Source: a virus
DNA: 20,328 nt
Virus record (IMG/VR): IMGVR_UViG_3300043099_000017
Location: 1-20,328 of that record
Strand: one strand, 5' to 3'
Positions 7,419 to 15,400 of the stretch are shown here, piece after piece. The notes beneath the pieces were generated by a model. The model made no database searches, was not told the DNA's origin, and saw only the letters and a program-made list of their open reading frames with translations. The position numbers and the translations under genes are program-made. Numbering within the stretch: position 1 is the first letter of the stretch; each line of letters starts with the position of its first letter.

Positions 7419-7856
7419 ATGGCATTCAGCGAAGACCTGGATCTGTTTTTGGCCGATTTCGGCGTGCCAGTAACGGCAGGCGATGTAAGCGGCATTGGCA
7501 TCTTTGATATGCCAAGCGAGATCATCGCTGATGGCGTGATCTTGACTACGGACTACAAGGTGACAGCAAAGGCATCTGACTTTGGCGATCTCTTGAACGG
7601 CTCGCAGGTTTCGGTCAATGGCGCGGCTTACACGGTGCGGAATGTGCAATTTATGGATGACGGCAAGTTTGTCGAGTTGATGCTTCAGCGTTCTGTTGAG
7701 ACGCCATATCAGACGAGTTTCACGCCGATCAATGGTGATGATGCTGATAGCGATATTCCGGTAGCACCCGTGGTGCAGCTCGACTCTGTTGTTGACGGTG
7801 GTGGCGCAAGTACCGTTTACGCTGATGAGAACGTATTTGACAGCGGGGCGGCATGA
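7419..7856 (+). CDS. Head-tail connector, lambda gpFII-like
   Basis: A 145-residue protein. Residues 1-95 follow the gpFII/Phage_attach pattern: an N-terminal DLDLFLADFGVPVT helix, IFDMPSEII, the DGVILTTDYKV strand, then GSQVSVNGAAYTVRNVQFMDDG. Lambda gpFII (117 residues) binds the gpW ring at the portal and creates the surface to which the tail attaches. The extra C-terminal 45 residues are acidic and glycine-rich (SVVDGGGASTVYADENVFD) and may reach towards the tail. Upstream lies a 50-bp region divergent from the minus-strand gene. No good Shine-Dalgarno is visible. Its stop overlaps the next start as ATGA. Confidence 0.8.
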   Translation: MAFSEDLDLFLADFGVPVTAGDVSGIGIFDMPSEIIADGVILTTDYKVTAKASDFGDLLNGSQVSVNGAAYTVRNVQFMDDGKFVELMLQRSVETPYQTSFTPINGDDADSDIPVAPVVQLDSVVDGGGASTVYADENVFDSGAA

Positions 7857-8470
7857 GCAGCACAGCACGACTTCGGCTTCGGCGTGATACAGCCGCTGGA
7901 TGGACAGCAGCGAATCCCGTGCTTTTGCTGGGGGAGGTTGGCATCGAGACTGACACCCGCAACTTCAAGGTCGGTAATGGCAGCAGCGCTTGGTCTGCAT
8001 TGTCTTATTACTTAACAGCAGTGGGTTCGGTGGTGCGCGGCCAGGTCAGCAAGATGGACGCCGGCACCATCACGATCACCACTCAAGGCGTCTATGTCTC
8101 CACTGGGCTCACTGGCACCTTTGACAGCACCACAGCCAACGGCATGACGCTTGGCACCACCAACGCATTTGCGGTGAAGAACACTAGCGGCAGCACCAAG
8201 CTGATGCAGATCTACGGCAGCATCGACGCCAAGACCGCCAGCGGCAACAACAAGATCCTCGGCATCAAGCTGGCTAAGAATGGCACTGCCATAGATCAAA
8301 CCGAGTGCCGCGCTTTTACAGGTTCCGGCGCGGAGGAAGCCAAGCTGGTTACCAATTGGATCATCAGCATGGCTGCTGGCGACGAGGTGGCGCTGTTCAT
8401 TGCCAACCACAGCAGCAATGTGGACATCACTCTTGGCCGGGCTCGGCTTGTGGCTGTTGAGGTTGCGTAA
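7853..8470 (+). CDS. Fibre or spike protein with Mtd-type N-terminal domain
   Basis: A 205-residue protein. The first 50 residues match the Mtd_N-type virion attachment module: an LRLRRDTAAGW start, then NPVLLLGEVGIETDTRNFKV and GNGSSAWSALSYY. This module anchors receptor-binding or fibre proteins to virions. The remaining 150 residues are beta-rich and Gly/Thr/Ser-rich (GTITITTQGVYVSTG, LMQIYGSIDAK, DEVALFIANHSSNVDITLGRARLVAVEVA), a pattern like C1q/TNF-type jelly rolls that form trimeric tips. It is coupled by ATGA to the gpFII-like gene and shares one base with the next start. Position suggests a neck or head fibre rather than the distal tail tip. Receptor binding is inferred. Confidence 0.75.
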   Translation: MSSTARLRLRRDTAAGWTAANPVLLLGEVGIETDTRNFKVGNGSSAWSALSYYLTAVGSVVRGQVSKMDAGTITITTQGVYVSTGLTGTFDSTTANGMTLGTTNAFAVKNTSGSTKLMQIYGSIDAKTASGNNKILGIKLAKNGTAIDQTECRAFTGSGAEEAKLVTNWIISMAAGDEVALFIANHSSNVDITLGRARLVAVEVA

Positions 8471-8619
8471 TGGATGCCGACACCCGCGCCAACTGGGCCA
8501 AGGTGAAGGAAGCCTTAGAGCGTGCAGGTAAAACGGACTGCTACTACTACAAGCGTGCTGTTGCGATACTGACTAAGGGTTGCGACCCAGGTCCGCCGGG
8601 ATTCATCAATGGCAAGTAA
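8470..8619 (+). CDS. Conserved 49-residue phage protein, unknown function
   Basis: The ATG shares a base with the preceding TAA (TAATG), and the frame ends 11 bases inside the next gene, a typical coupled arrangement. The product is a charged helical mini-protein, MDADTRANWAKVKEALERAG then CYYYKRAVAIL and a DPGPPGF turn. The pattern N-W-x-K-V-K-x-A-L-E-x-A-G followed by Y-K-R-A resembles tiny proteins I associate with the connector/tail junction of aquatic phages. No function is known to me. Without it the 138 bp between 8470 and 8609 would be empty in a region otherwise fully packed. Confidence 0.65.
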   Translation: MDADTRANWAKVKEALERAGKTDCYYYKRAVAILTKGCDPGPPGFINGK

Positions 8620-9034
8620 ACGAGAGCAAATCCTCGCAGCGATTTACACCGCATTGCAAGGAACAGCAGGCGCTGGTACACGGATCTGGCGTAGTCGTGT
8701 TGAAGCAATGGCGAGGGCTGAAACGCCTGCGATTGTGATTGAGCCGGCAACGATCACGTATGAGCAGAACACCAGCCTGCCAAAGCTGGATGCGACCATG
8801 CGCGTTCGGGTGGTAGTGATCGTTCGTGGCAATGTGCCAGATCAACTTGCTGATCCAACGATTGTGGATATGCACAGCAAGTTAATGGCTGATCTGACAT
8901 TGGGCGGATTGGCAATTGACATCCAGCCAGCACTGACGACTTTCAACATGGTCGAGGCTGATCAGCCTGCCGGAGTAATCTCTTGTGAGTACGACGTGCT
9001 TTATCGCACGCAAGTCGCGGATCTCACAGCATGA
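8609..9034 (+). CDS. Tail terminator/completion protein, gpU-like
   Basis: A 141-residue protein with an N-terminal helix (KREQILAAIYTALQ) followed by alternating strands and helices: RIWRSRVEAMARAETPAIVI, MRVRVVVIVRGNVPD, VDMHSKLMADLTLGG, and a C-terminal ISCEYDVLYRTQVADL strand. This layout is that of the gpU/tail-completion family, which caps the head-proximal end of the tail tube and fixes its length. Its place just before the tail tube gene agrees with lambda gene order (U then V). No gpZ-like gene is recognisable. The start lies within the end of the small preceding gene. The stop overlaps the next ATG as ATGA. Assignment rests on pattern and position. Confidence 0.75.
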   Translation: MASKREQILAAIYTALQGTAGAGTRIWRSRVEAMARAETPAIVIEPATITYEQNTSLPKLDATMRVRVVVIVRGNVPDQLADPTIVDMHSKLMADLTLGGLAIDIQPALTTFNMVEADQPAGVISCEYDVLYRTQVADLTA

Positions 9035-9267
9035 CATCACGTCAACGCAAGGAGTACCAAGCACCTCAACCTATTGTTGTAGATGCGTACCAAGGGCAAG
9101 GTGGCTCGTACATCCTTGACTCCGAGACCGGCGTTCGCACCTTGGTGCAACGCACACTCCCACCAGGAATGGCGGGGGAACCTGAAATCCAAGAGGTAAT
9201 TTCCGATGCCACTTCTGACACGCAAACGCCTGATTCTGGCGGAGACGGAGTCCAGCTACGGGGTTGA
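9031..9267 (+). CDS. Small tail-region protein of unknown function, overlapping the tail tube gene
   Basis: A 78-residue protein coupled to the gpU-like gene by ATGA. The first half is ordered-looking with a conserved-type core (VVDAYQGQGGSYILDSETG then VRTLVQRT). The second half is acidic, Gly/Ser/Thr-rich and probably disordered. The last 62 bases overlap the start of the tail tube gene in another frame, including that gene's ribosome site AGAGG at 9192-9196. Similar short proteins precede tail tube genes in other phages as far as I recall, but no function is known to me. Confidence 0.65.
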   Translation: MTSRQRKEYQAPQPIVVDAYQGQGGSYILDSETGVRTLVQRTLPPGMAGEPEIQEVISDATSDTQTPDSGGDGVQLRG

Positions 9268-10369
9268 CCCTTCGCCCGATGGCGCTGATGCCATTTTGGT
9301 GCGGGATCTGAACATCACTCCTCAGCAGAGTGATGTGGTCAACCGCGACTTGGTGCGACCCTATCTGGGTGCATCCGAGCAATTGCTCGCCAACACTCGC
9401 GTTGAATGCACCTTCAGCGTGGAACTGGCTGGCAGTGGCACTGCTGGCACTGCACCACGCTTTGGCAAGGTGCTCAAGGCATGTGCTTTGGCTGAGACGA
9501 CTGTTTCGCCTGCTGTGACTGGCACTGCCACTGCTGGTGGCTCCAACACCATCACGCTGGCTGCTGGCGCTAGCTCCAACAACGACTTTTACAACGGCCA
9601 AGTGATTCGCATCACTTCTGGTCTTGGTGTTGGCTCGGTGTTCTTGATCACCGATTACGTTGGCTCGACCAAGGTCGCCACGCTGCGTTCCATTGGCGCT
9701 GCGGTGACTCTGGATAGCACCAGCGTTTACAGCATTGACGCTCACGTGGTTTACACCCCGGTGAGTTCCACGTTTGGTTCGGTGACGCTTCACTACAACA
9801 TTGACGGTGTGCTGCACAAGCTCACTGGTTGCCGTGGCACGTTCTCGATCAACACTGCTGTTGGCGAAATCCCGACCATCGACTTCACGATGACCGGGGT
9901 TTACAACGCTCCTACCGACACTGCTGCGCCGAGCGTCACCTACGCCGATCAGGCCACGCCTCGGATCTTCAAGGCTGGCAACAGTGGTGCCTTCACCCTG
10001 CTTGCTTACAGCGGCTGTCTCCAGTCTGTTTCGATGGACCTGGGCAACAGCACGGTGTATCGGGAGCTGGTGGGCTGCACCAAGGAAGTGCTGATCACTG
10101 ATCGCGCCACCACTGGCACGGTTGTGATCGAGGCACCGACCATCGCGCAGAAGGACTATTTCACTGCTGCGTTGACTGACGGCACCCTGGGTGAGCTTTC
10201 ATTCATCCATGGCACCACTGGTGGCAACATCGTGGCGCTGCAGTCCACCCGCGTGGACATCGGTGACCCCAGCTATCAGGATCAAGATGGCATTCACATG
10301 CTGTCGCTGCCGTACACGGCGATCCCGAGCACGGCTGGTAATGACGAGTTTAGGCTCGTCTTCGCCTAG
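9206..10369 (+). CDS. Major tail tube protein
   Basis: A 387-residue protein whose N-terminus (RKRLILAETESSYGVDPSP) is typical of siphophage tail tube proteins; stacked rings of it form the tube around the tape measure. Further signs are the GASEQLLANTRVECTFSVELAGSG block, VIRITSGLGVGSVFLITDYVG in an inserted beta domain, and LTGCRGTFSINTAVGEIPTIDFTMTGVY near the second half of the tube fold. Position after a gpU-like gene fits lambda V. Lambda gpV is 246 residues, so this one carries extra surface domains. AGAGG lies 9 nt before the start. Codon use is strongly biased (AAC, ACC, ATC, GGC), as expected for a protein made in hundreds of copies per virion. Confidence 0.88.
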   Translation: MPLLTRKRLILAETESSYGVDPSPDGADAILVRDLNITPQQSDVVNRDLVRPYLGASEQLLANTRVECTFSVELAGSGTAGTAPRFGKVLKACALAETTVSPAVTGTATAGGSNTITLAAGASSNNDFYNGQVIRITSGLGVGSVFLITDYVGSTKVATLRSIGAAVTLDSTSVYSIDAHVVYTPVSSTFGSVTLHYNIDGVLHKLTGCRGTFSINTAVGEIPTIDFTMTGVYNAPTDTAAPSVTYADQATPRIFKAGNSGAFTLLAYSGCLQSVSMDLGNSTVYRELVGCTKEVLITDRATTGTVVIEAPTIAQKDYFTAALTDGTLGELSFIHGTTGGNIVALQSTRVDIGDPSYQDQDGIHMLSLPYTAIPSTAGNDEFRLVFA

Positions 10370-10393
10370 GGTGGCTTCAGCGGTAGCGCCATC

Positions 10394-11659
10394 ATGGTGC
10401 AACTTACCAAGAAGCGACTGATCCTTTCCAAGGTTGAGGGCGTGTATGGCATTGATTCAGCTCCTACTGGAGCTTTTGATGCCATACACGTTTTTGACCT
10501 GGAAATTATTCCGCTGCAAAGCGAAGTAGTTGATCGTGAGACAGTGCGTCCGTATTACGGCGCTTCGGAGCAGTTGCTGGCCAATACTCGTGTCGAAGTA
10601 TCAATGAGTGTTGAGCTGACAGGCAGCGGCGTAGTCGGAGTGACACCACAATTCAGCTCACTGCTGAAGGCCTGTTCGCTGAGCGAAACAGTGACAAGCG
10701 GCCCGGTTGCAGGCACTGCGGCTGGGGGTGGAGTCAATACAATCACGCTTGATGCCAGCGCTAGCTCGGTTGAGCGTGTTTACGTTGGCCGAATTATTCG
10801 AGTGACTGGCGGGCTGGGGCAGGGAACACTTGGGCTGATTATTGATTATGTCGGCGCCAGCAAGGTTGCATCAATTCGACCGTTGAACGGCAATACGACT
10901 TACGACAACACAAGTGTTTACAGCATTGATGTTTCCACTATCTACGAACCTATTAGCGACAATCCACAGTCAACAACTATTTATTACAACGTTGATGGGA
11001 CGCTTCATCGTATTACCGGATGCAGGGGCACCTGTGCCGTAGTTGCGGACTTGGGCTCGATACCGGCCATTGAGTTTGTTTTCAACGGCATTTACAACCC
11101 TCCAACGGATACTGCGCTGCCAGCGGTGACATATGCCAATCAGGGGCCACCAAGTATTTTCAAGGCTGGCAACACAGGTGCTTTTGCCCTGCTTGGATTC
11201 CGTGGCTGTCTTCGATCAGTCGTCATGGAATTGGGCAACGAGTTGATTTTCCGTGACCTGCTCAACTGCCATGAGGAGGTATTCATCACGGGTCGTGACG
11301 TAAATGGCAGTGTTGAAATCGAGGCACCAGCATTGGCTGGGGTCAGTGGGAAGGATTTTTTCGCTGCAGCGCTGGGCGGCGCAATGGACCTTGTTGACGC
11401 CTTATTGACCGAGGATTCTTTTGATTTGCTTTACGAAGATTCTGAGCGTATTTACCTAGATCCCACCGATCCAGCTGCAGGTGATTTGTCCTTCATCCAT
11501 GGGAGGACGGCTGGGAATCTGGTGGCGCTGCTGTCCAGCCGAATTGACTTGGTGGATCCTGACTATGAAGACGCAGAGAGCATCCAAGGCCTTTCCATCC
11601 CGTATGTGGCAACGCCATCGACCAACGGCAACGATGAATTCATGCTGATTTTTGCCTAG
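10394..11659 (+). CDS. Second tail tube-like protein, diverged tandem paralog with an insertion
   Basis: The 421-residue product aligns along its whole length with the preceding tail tube protein, roughly half the residues identical by eye. Shared blocks include GASEQLLANTRVE, SVELTGSG, NTSVYSIDVS, ITGCRGT, IFKAGNTGAFALL and the end GNDEFMLIFA. It differs by a 35-residue acidic insertion at 11375-11479 between AAAL and GDLSFIHG. Codon choice is much less biased than in the first copy, suggesting lower expression. It lies 24 bp after the first copy with no clear Shine-Dalgarno. It may be a minor tube subunit, for example at the tip or terminator end, or a variant tube protein bearing a displayed loop. 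Which one builds the main tube is inferred from codon bias. Confidence 0.85.
   Translation: MVQLTKKRLILSKVEGVYGIDSAPTGAFDAIHVFDLEIIPLQSEVVDRETVRPYYGASEQLLANTRVEVSMSVELTGSGVVGVTPQFSSLLKACSLSETVTSGPVAGTAAGGGVNTITLDASASSVERVYVGRIIRVTGGLGQGTLGLIIDYVGASKVASIRPLNGNTTYDNTSVYSIDVSTIYEPISDNPQSTTIYYNVDGTLHRITGCRGTCAVVADLGSIPAIEFVFNGIYNPPTDTALPAVTYANQGPPSIFKAGNTGAFALLGFRGCLRSVVMELGNELIFRDLLNCHEEVFITGRDVNGSVEIEAPALAGVSGKDFFAAALGGAMDLVDALLTEDSFDLLYEDSERIYLDPTDPAAGDLSFIHGRTAGNLVALLSSRIDLVDPDYEDAESIQGLSIPYVATPSTNGNDEFMLIFA
11375..11479 (+). repeat. Acidic LLxED-type insertion in the second tail tube-like protein
   Basis: The 35-residue segment has the repeated pattern ALLTEDSFDLLYEDSERIYLD. It is absent from the first tail tube copy, where only about five residues occupy this place. 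The Leu-Leu-x-Glu-Asp spacing resembles the motifs at 6986-7033 and 18478-18543. Confidence 0.55.
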
Positions 11660-11674
11660 CACGGGGCTGCGCAG

Positions 11675-11707
11675 CGCCTTTAACCAAGGCGTAAGGCCAT
11701 TTTTTTT
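11675..11707 (+). terminator. Probable intrinsic terminator after the tail tube genes
   Basis: CGCCTT (11675-11680), loop TAACC and AAGGCG (11686-11691) form a perfect 6-bp hairpin. A run of eight T follows at 11700-11707 after an 8-nt gap, which is longer than ideal. A 10-base perfect palindrome GCTGCGCAGC (11666-11675) lies directly upstream. Location between the tube genes and the chaperone gene makes a partial terminator plausible. Confidence 0.5.
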
Positions 11708-11743
11708 GTTTGACTGTATGCTTGTAGCAGTCCAGTACCTCAC

Positions 11744-12070
11744 ATGACTTTTATCCGAAAGAAGGTTAAAACCTTCAAGTGGCCCGTCACGGTGGAAGAG
11801 CCGTCTGATGGCGGCACGTTTGAGTCCAGCACGTTTGATGCCACGTTCAAGCGGCTGGGCCGCAGTGAGTTTGCCAAGTTGAGCGAGAAGGGCGACGTGC
11901 AGATGCTGCAGGCAGTGCTCGTCAACTGGGACGGCATGGATGATGAGGATGGCAAGCCCATTCCGTTCTCCCAGGCAGCCGTCAAAGAATTCGCTGATGA
12001 TCCCTACTGGATCCGTGGTGTACTGAAGGCTTACACCGAGACCTTCAACGCGGCACGGGAGGGAAACTAA
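11744..12070 (+). CDS. Tail assembly chaperone, gpG-like
   Basis: A 108-residue soluble protein in the lambda G position, between tail tube and tape measure. The features are a basic start, the WPVTVEEPSDGG strand, a FDATFKRLGRSEFAKL helix, then AVLVNWDGMDDEDGKPIPFS and a C-terminal helix ending FNAAREGN. This is the usual layout of siphophage tail assembly chaperones, which coat the tape measure protein and recruit tube subunits but are absent from the virion. It ends in GGA AAC TAA, which is the slippery site for a -1 shift into the T frame. No Shine-Dalgarno is visible before ATG 11744; a nine-codon frame from 11718 overlaps it as ATGA. Confidence 0.85.
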   Translation: MTFIRKKVKTFKWPVTVEEPSDGGTFESSTFDATFKRLGRSEFAKLSEKGDVQMLQAVLVNWDGMDDEDGKPIPFSQAAVKEFADDPYWIRGVLKAYTETFNAAREGN

Positions 12071-12106
12071 GAGACGCTGCGGTCCACTGGGCAGGGGGTG
12101 CGCAGC
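12061..12106 (+). promoter_or_regulatory. Programmed -1 ribosomal frameshift site with downstream hairpin
   Basis: The heptamer GGGAAAC (12061-12067) sits in the correct phase (G GGA AAC) just before the G-frame stop TAA. After an 8-nt spacer, GCTGCG (12076-12081) can pair with CGCAGC (12101-12106) to form a 6-bp GC-rich stem with a 19-nt loop. The -1 frame is open from the slip to 12420. Lambda uses the analogous GGGAAAG for its G-GT fusion. Confidence 0.88.
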
Positions 12107-12420
12107 CGGTAGATGACAAGACAGATGATGACGCCAAGGCATTTGGCTTGATCCTGCCCATTGAGAACAAGCCCTCAGAGCCTGAGGGCTTTGTGGTGTG
12201 GGATGACAACTGGGAAACAGTGATGATGTTTCTGCGTATGGGTACGCAGTGGCAGGTGAGCATGGCGGGCTACACCGGGATGAAATATGAAGTGCTACTG
12301 GGTGCCGGAGGGATGTTTGAGCTTTATGATGTCAAGGACCGGCGTGGCATGTTGGAAGACCTGCAGATCATGGAGACCGCAGCCCTAGCCGAGCTTCACA
12401 AGGAGAGAGCCAATGGCTAG
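12067..12420 (+). CDS. Tail assembly chaperone extension (T domain), made as a G-T frameshift fusion
   Basis: This is the T part, read in the -1 frame. After slippage at 12061-12067, 117 codons follow (LRDAAVHWAGG first), giving a 225-residue G-T fusion from ATG 11744. The T domain includes FVVWDDNWETVMMFLRMG, a VLLGAGGMFELYD strand and a C-terminal helix. The frame has no credible independent start: only a TTG at 12148 without ribosome site, then ATG codons deep inside the domain. In lambda, gpGT binds the tape measure through G and tube protein through T. The terminal codons carry AAGGAG (12400-12405) for the tape measure gene, whose ATG overlaps the T stop by eight bases. Confidence 0.85.
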   Translation, partial: LRDAAVHWAGGAQPVDDKTDDDAKAFGLILPIENKPSEPEGFVVWDDNWETVMMFLRMGTQWQVSMAGYTGMKYEVLLGAGGMFELYDVKDRRGMLEDLQIMETAALAELHKERANG

Positions 12421-15400
12421 GAACCGGATTGAGGAGCTGCTGGTTGAGCTTAAGTTCAAAGGCGGGGAAGAGCTTAAAAAGATTTCCGGAGGGTTCCGTG
12501 AGCTAGCAAAAGCAGCCAATCTGGCTGATGCGGACATTGAAGATGCAAGAGCAAAAATTATTGATTATGGGAAGAGCCTTGGCAATACCAATCAAGCTGT
12601 AAAGGGTACGATCCAAGCGCTCAAGGCGCTGCAGGAATCTACGCAGCGCGGTGGAGAGGCATGGAACAAGCTTTCAAGTGATGTCCTTCAGTTTGAGCAG
12701 GCGGCTCGACTGACTGACCGGGAAATTGAATTACTGCGGCGCGGAATTGTTGAGGAGGCTAAAGCGCATGATCAGTCAGAGACTTCAATTCGTGCTCATG
12801 TAAGAGCTCTCCAAGAGCTTCGTGCTCAGTCTGTACTGGGCGGTCAAGTCAATAGGCAGCTCAGCCAGACCATTGGCCAGCTAACGCAACAGCTAGACCA
12901 AGCCGAGCTGGCAAGCCGGGCGCATTTCAGTGCGTTGAATCAGGCGCTTGCGGTGCGACCTGATGCTGTCCTTCGCCAATGGCAGGCATATACGCAAATC
13001 CTGCGTGATGTACGCGCCACTGCTGAGCAGGCTGCTGAAGCGCAACAGCGCTTGAATCAACTTGCTGGTGCGCCACGCATCTCAGCTCGTCGTGAACTTG
13101 TTGCCAGGGCTGGCATTCAAGCTGATCCCGCTTATCAAGAGCGCTTTGGTCTGGGTGGGCGATCCCTTGAGGCGCTGCCTGATGTGCCGGCAGCTCTTTC
13201 TCTGAGACTGCGCGAATTACAGGAAGACCTTAATTTTACGACTCGCAATACAGGCCTGTATATCAGGACCTTGGTTGAGATGGCTGCTGTGCAACGGCAG
13301 GCATCTGCTACCACGCAGGGCTTTGCTGCGGCATTGCGTGAGCAGTTGGCCTCTGGAGAGCTGCCACGCACGCAGAAGAACTTGCAAGAGGTCATTGGCG
13401 CTCTGCGGCGCGAGATGGTCGAACTTGATACAAGCACTGCTACTGGTTCGCGTGCTTATGCCGAGAACGCGGCGCAGGTGCGTGTACTGGAGCGTGAGTT
13501 AAATCAACTTGCCAATAGCTACCGCAATGTGGCGGACATGGCTGTGCAAGCCGCCACGGCTGAGCGCAGTGCTGCGACGGCACGTGTGACGGCGCTGTAC
13601 ATGAACAATCGCGCTGTGCGCGATCAAGCGCAGGCGATGAGTGAGTTGGGCAATGCAGTGCGTTCTGGCATTGCTGGCACGCCATTGATGCTGCCCGCTG
13701 CTGGGCAAACCAGCGCCCCAGGCACTGGATTGCAAGTCAGTGGTGGTGCTCGTATTGGCGGGCCTTCTGGCAATATCCAGAGGGTGCTGACACCTGGCAC
13801 GTTCCCAGGCGAGCGTCAGCAAGGGCCTGAAATATCGCCTGAGCAGGCAGACAGGAATCGTCGTGCCTATATCTCTCAGATTGATGCTGAGCGCCAGCTT
13901 CGGGAGGCAAGAGAAGCTTCTGAAGCGCAGCTGCAGGGCTACAGGGCTGAAATCAGTAAGGCTGCGCAGGCCAATGATGGAAGCATCAACAGCATCCAGC
14001 GTTACCGCGATTCTCTCGTAACGCTGCGCAATACGCTCCCAGCCACGGGCAACGAATTCAGGAAGTTAAGTTCTCAAGTTGAGAGGTTGGATGCGCAGCT
14101 TGAGCGTGCGCAACGCCGCCGCCGTCGCATGAGCGCCATGGAGGCCACTCAAGCGGCTGGCGCTGTCATCAGTGGCGGCATCTTTGGCGGCCCTGAGGGC
14201 GCCATTGGTGGTGCAATCGGTACAGCAGTTGGCGGCGTGCCCGGCGCCTTTGCTGGCGCTGCCATTGGTGCGCAGGCGGGGATGGTTCGGCAGGCAATCG
14301 GCTCCTATGCCGAGATGTCTGCTGAAATCAATCGCCTGCGTCAAGGCTTAGCCGCTTCAAGTAATAACTTCACAGAATTTACCAGGCTGGTTCAGATGAC
14401 CGAAGAGTCATCAAGGCGCCTGCTTATTCCGCTTGCTGATTCTTATCGAATCATGGCGCAGCTTCGGGCCAACACAGTTGAGCTTGGATACTCTCTTGAA
14501 GACACCAAGATGCTGTTTGAGGGCACAGCTACGGCTGTGTTCCAAACAGGCGGCAATCTTAATGATGTACAAGGTGCAATGCGTGCCATTGTGCAGGTGC
14601 TCTCCAAGGGCCGGCCACAAGCAGAAGAAATTAGATCTCAGTTGGGAGAAAGATTGCCCGGTGCAATTATTAAATTTGCCCAAGAGACTGGACGCAGCAC
14701 TGAAGAGCTTGAACAAGCATTTAAAAATAGCGAAGTCACTGTTGATGACTTCTTCAAGTTTGCCAAGCGCAATTTCAAGGATGGAGAGGGTTATTTTGAC
14801 AACCTTGCCACCAACGCTGAATTTGCTGGTCGCCGGTATGAAAAATCACTTGAAAATATTAAATTAACACTTGGGCGAACCTTCCAGACTTCTGGTGCTG
14901 CTTTCCAGGACTTTGCGACAAGATTCCTGGGCGGCTTAGATCGAATTTTGAATAAGTTAATCGAGCTTCGCGTGGTTCAACCGGGATCGCAATTTTTTGT
15001 TGAGCAAGTTTTAGCGGGCACTGTTAGCATTGACAAGCTTGAAGAACAGTTGCTAAGGACTGCCGATAAATACGAAGAGCTGAAGCAAAGAACAGGAATC
15101 CTGGGTCCTTTGTTCCCGGAGCTTGGCAGTCTTAACGCTGAAACAAAATCACTTGAAGACGCTTTAATAGTCCTTAGGCGTTTTGAGTCTCAAGCTAAAG
15201 AGCGCGAAACGGAGCAAGAGAAAGAGGCTAAAAAGCAAGAGCAGGAACAGCAAGCCCAGTCATTTCTACAGGCAGTTGAGCAACGTGAAGACGCCATTGC
15301 TCAGGCGCGAATTCAGCTTGAGGAGCAGGCTAGAGAAATCCGCAAGCAAGCAGTTGAACAGGTCAAGCAGCTTGAGGAAAATTTTGCGCAGCAGCGCCTG

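Noticed and set aside
9071-9817. Minus-strand open frame (248 codons) opposite the tail tube gene
   Set aside because: Composition is an antisense shadow of a strongly codon-biased gene, with no motif or ribosome site.
11710-11738. TTGACT resembling a -35 box after the second terminator
   Set aside because: No acceptable -10 hexamer lies 16-18 bases downstream; a promoter cannot be supported.
11718-11747. Nine-codon frame MLVAVQYLT whose TGA overlaps the ATG of the gpG-like gene
   Set aside because: It could aid coupled initiation, but has no ribosome site and such overlaps arise easily by chance.
11456-12142. Minus-strand open frame (228 codons) across the end of the second tube gene and the chaperone gene
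   Set aside because: It spans two supported plus-strand genes, a probable terminator and the frameshift site, with no protein-like pattern.
12148-12420. Independent T gene starting at TTG 12148
   Set aside because: No ribosome site, rare start codon, and the open frame continues upstream to the slippery heptamer, so expression by frameshift fits better.
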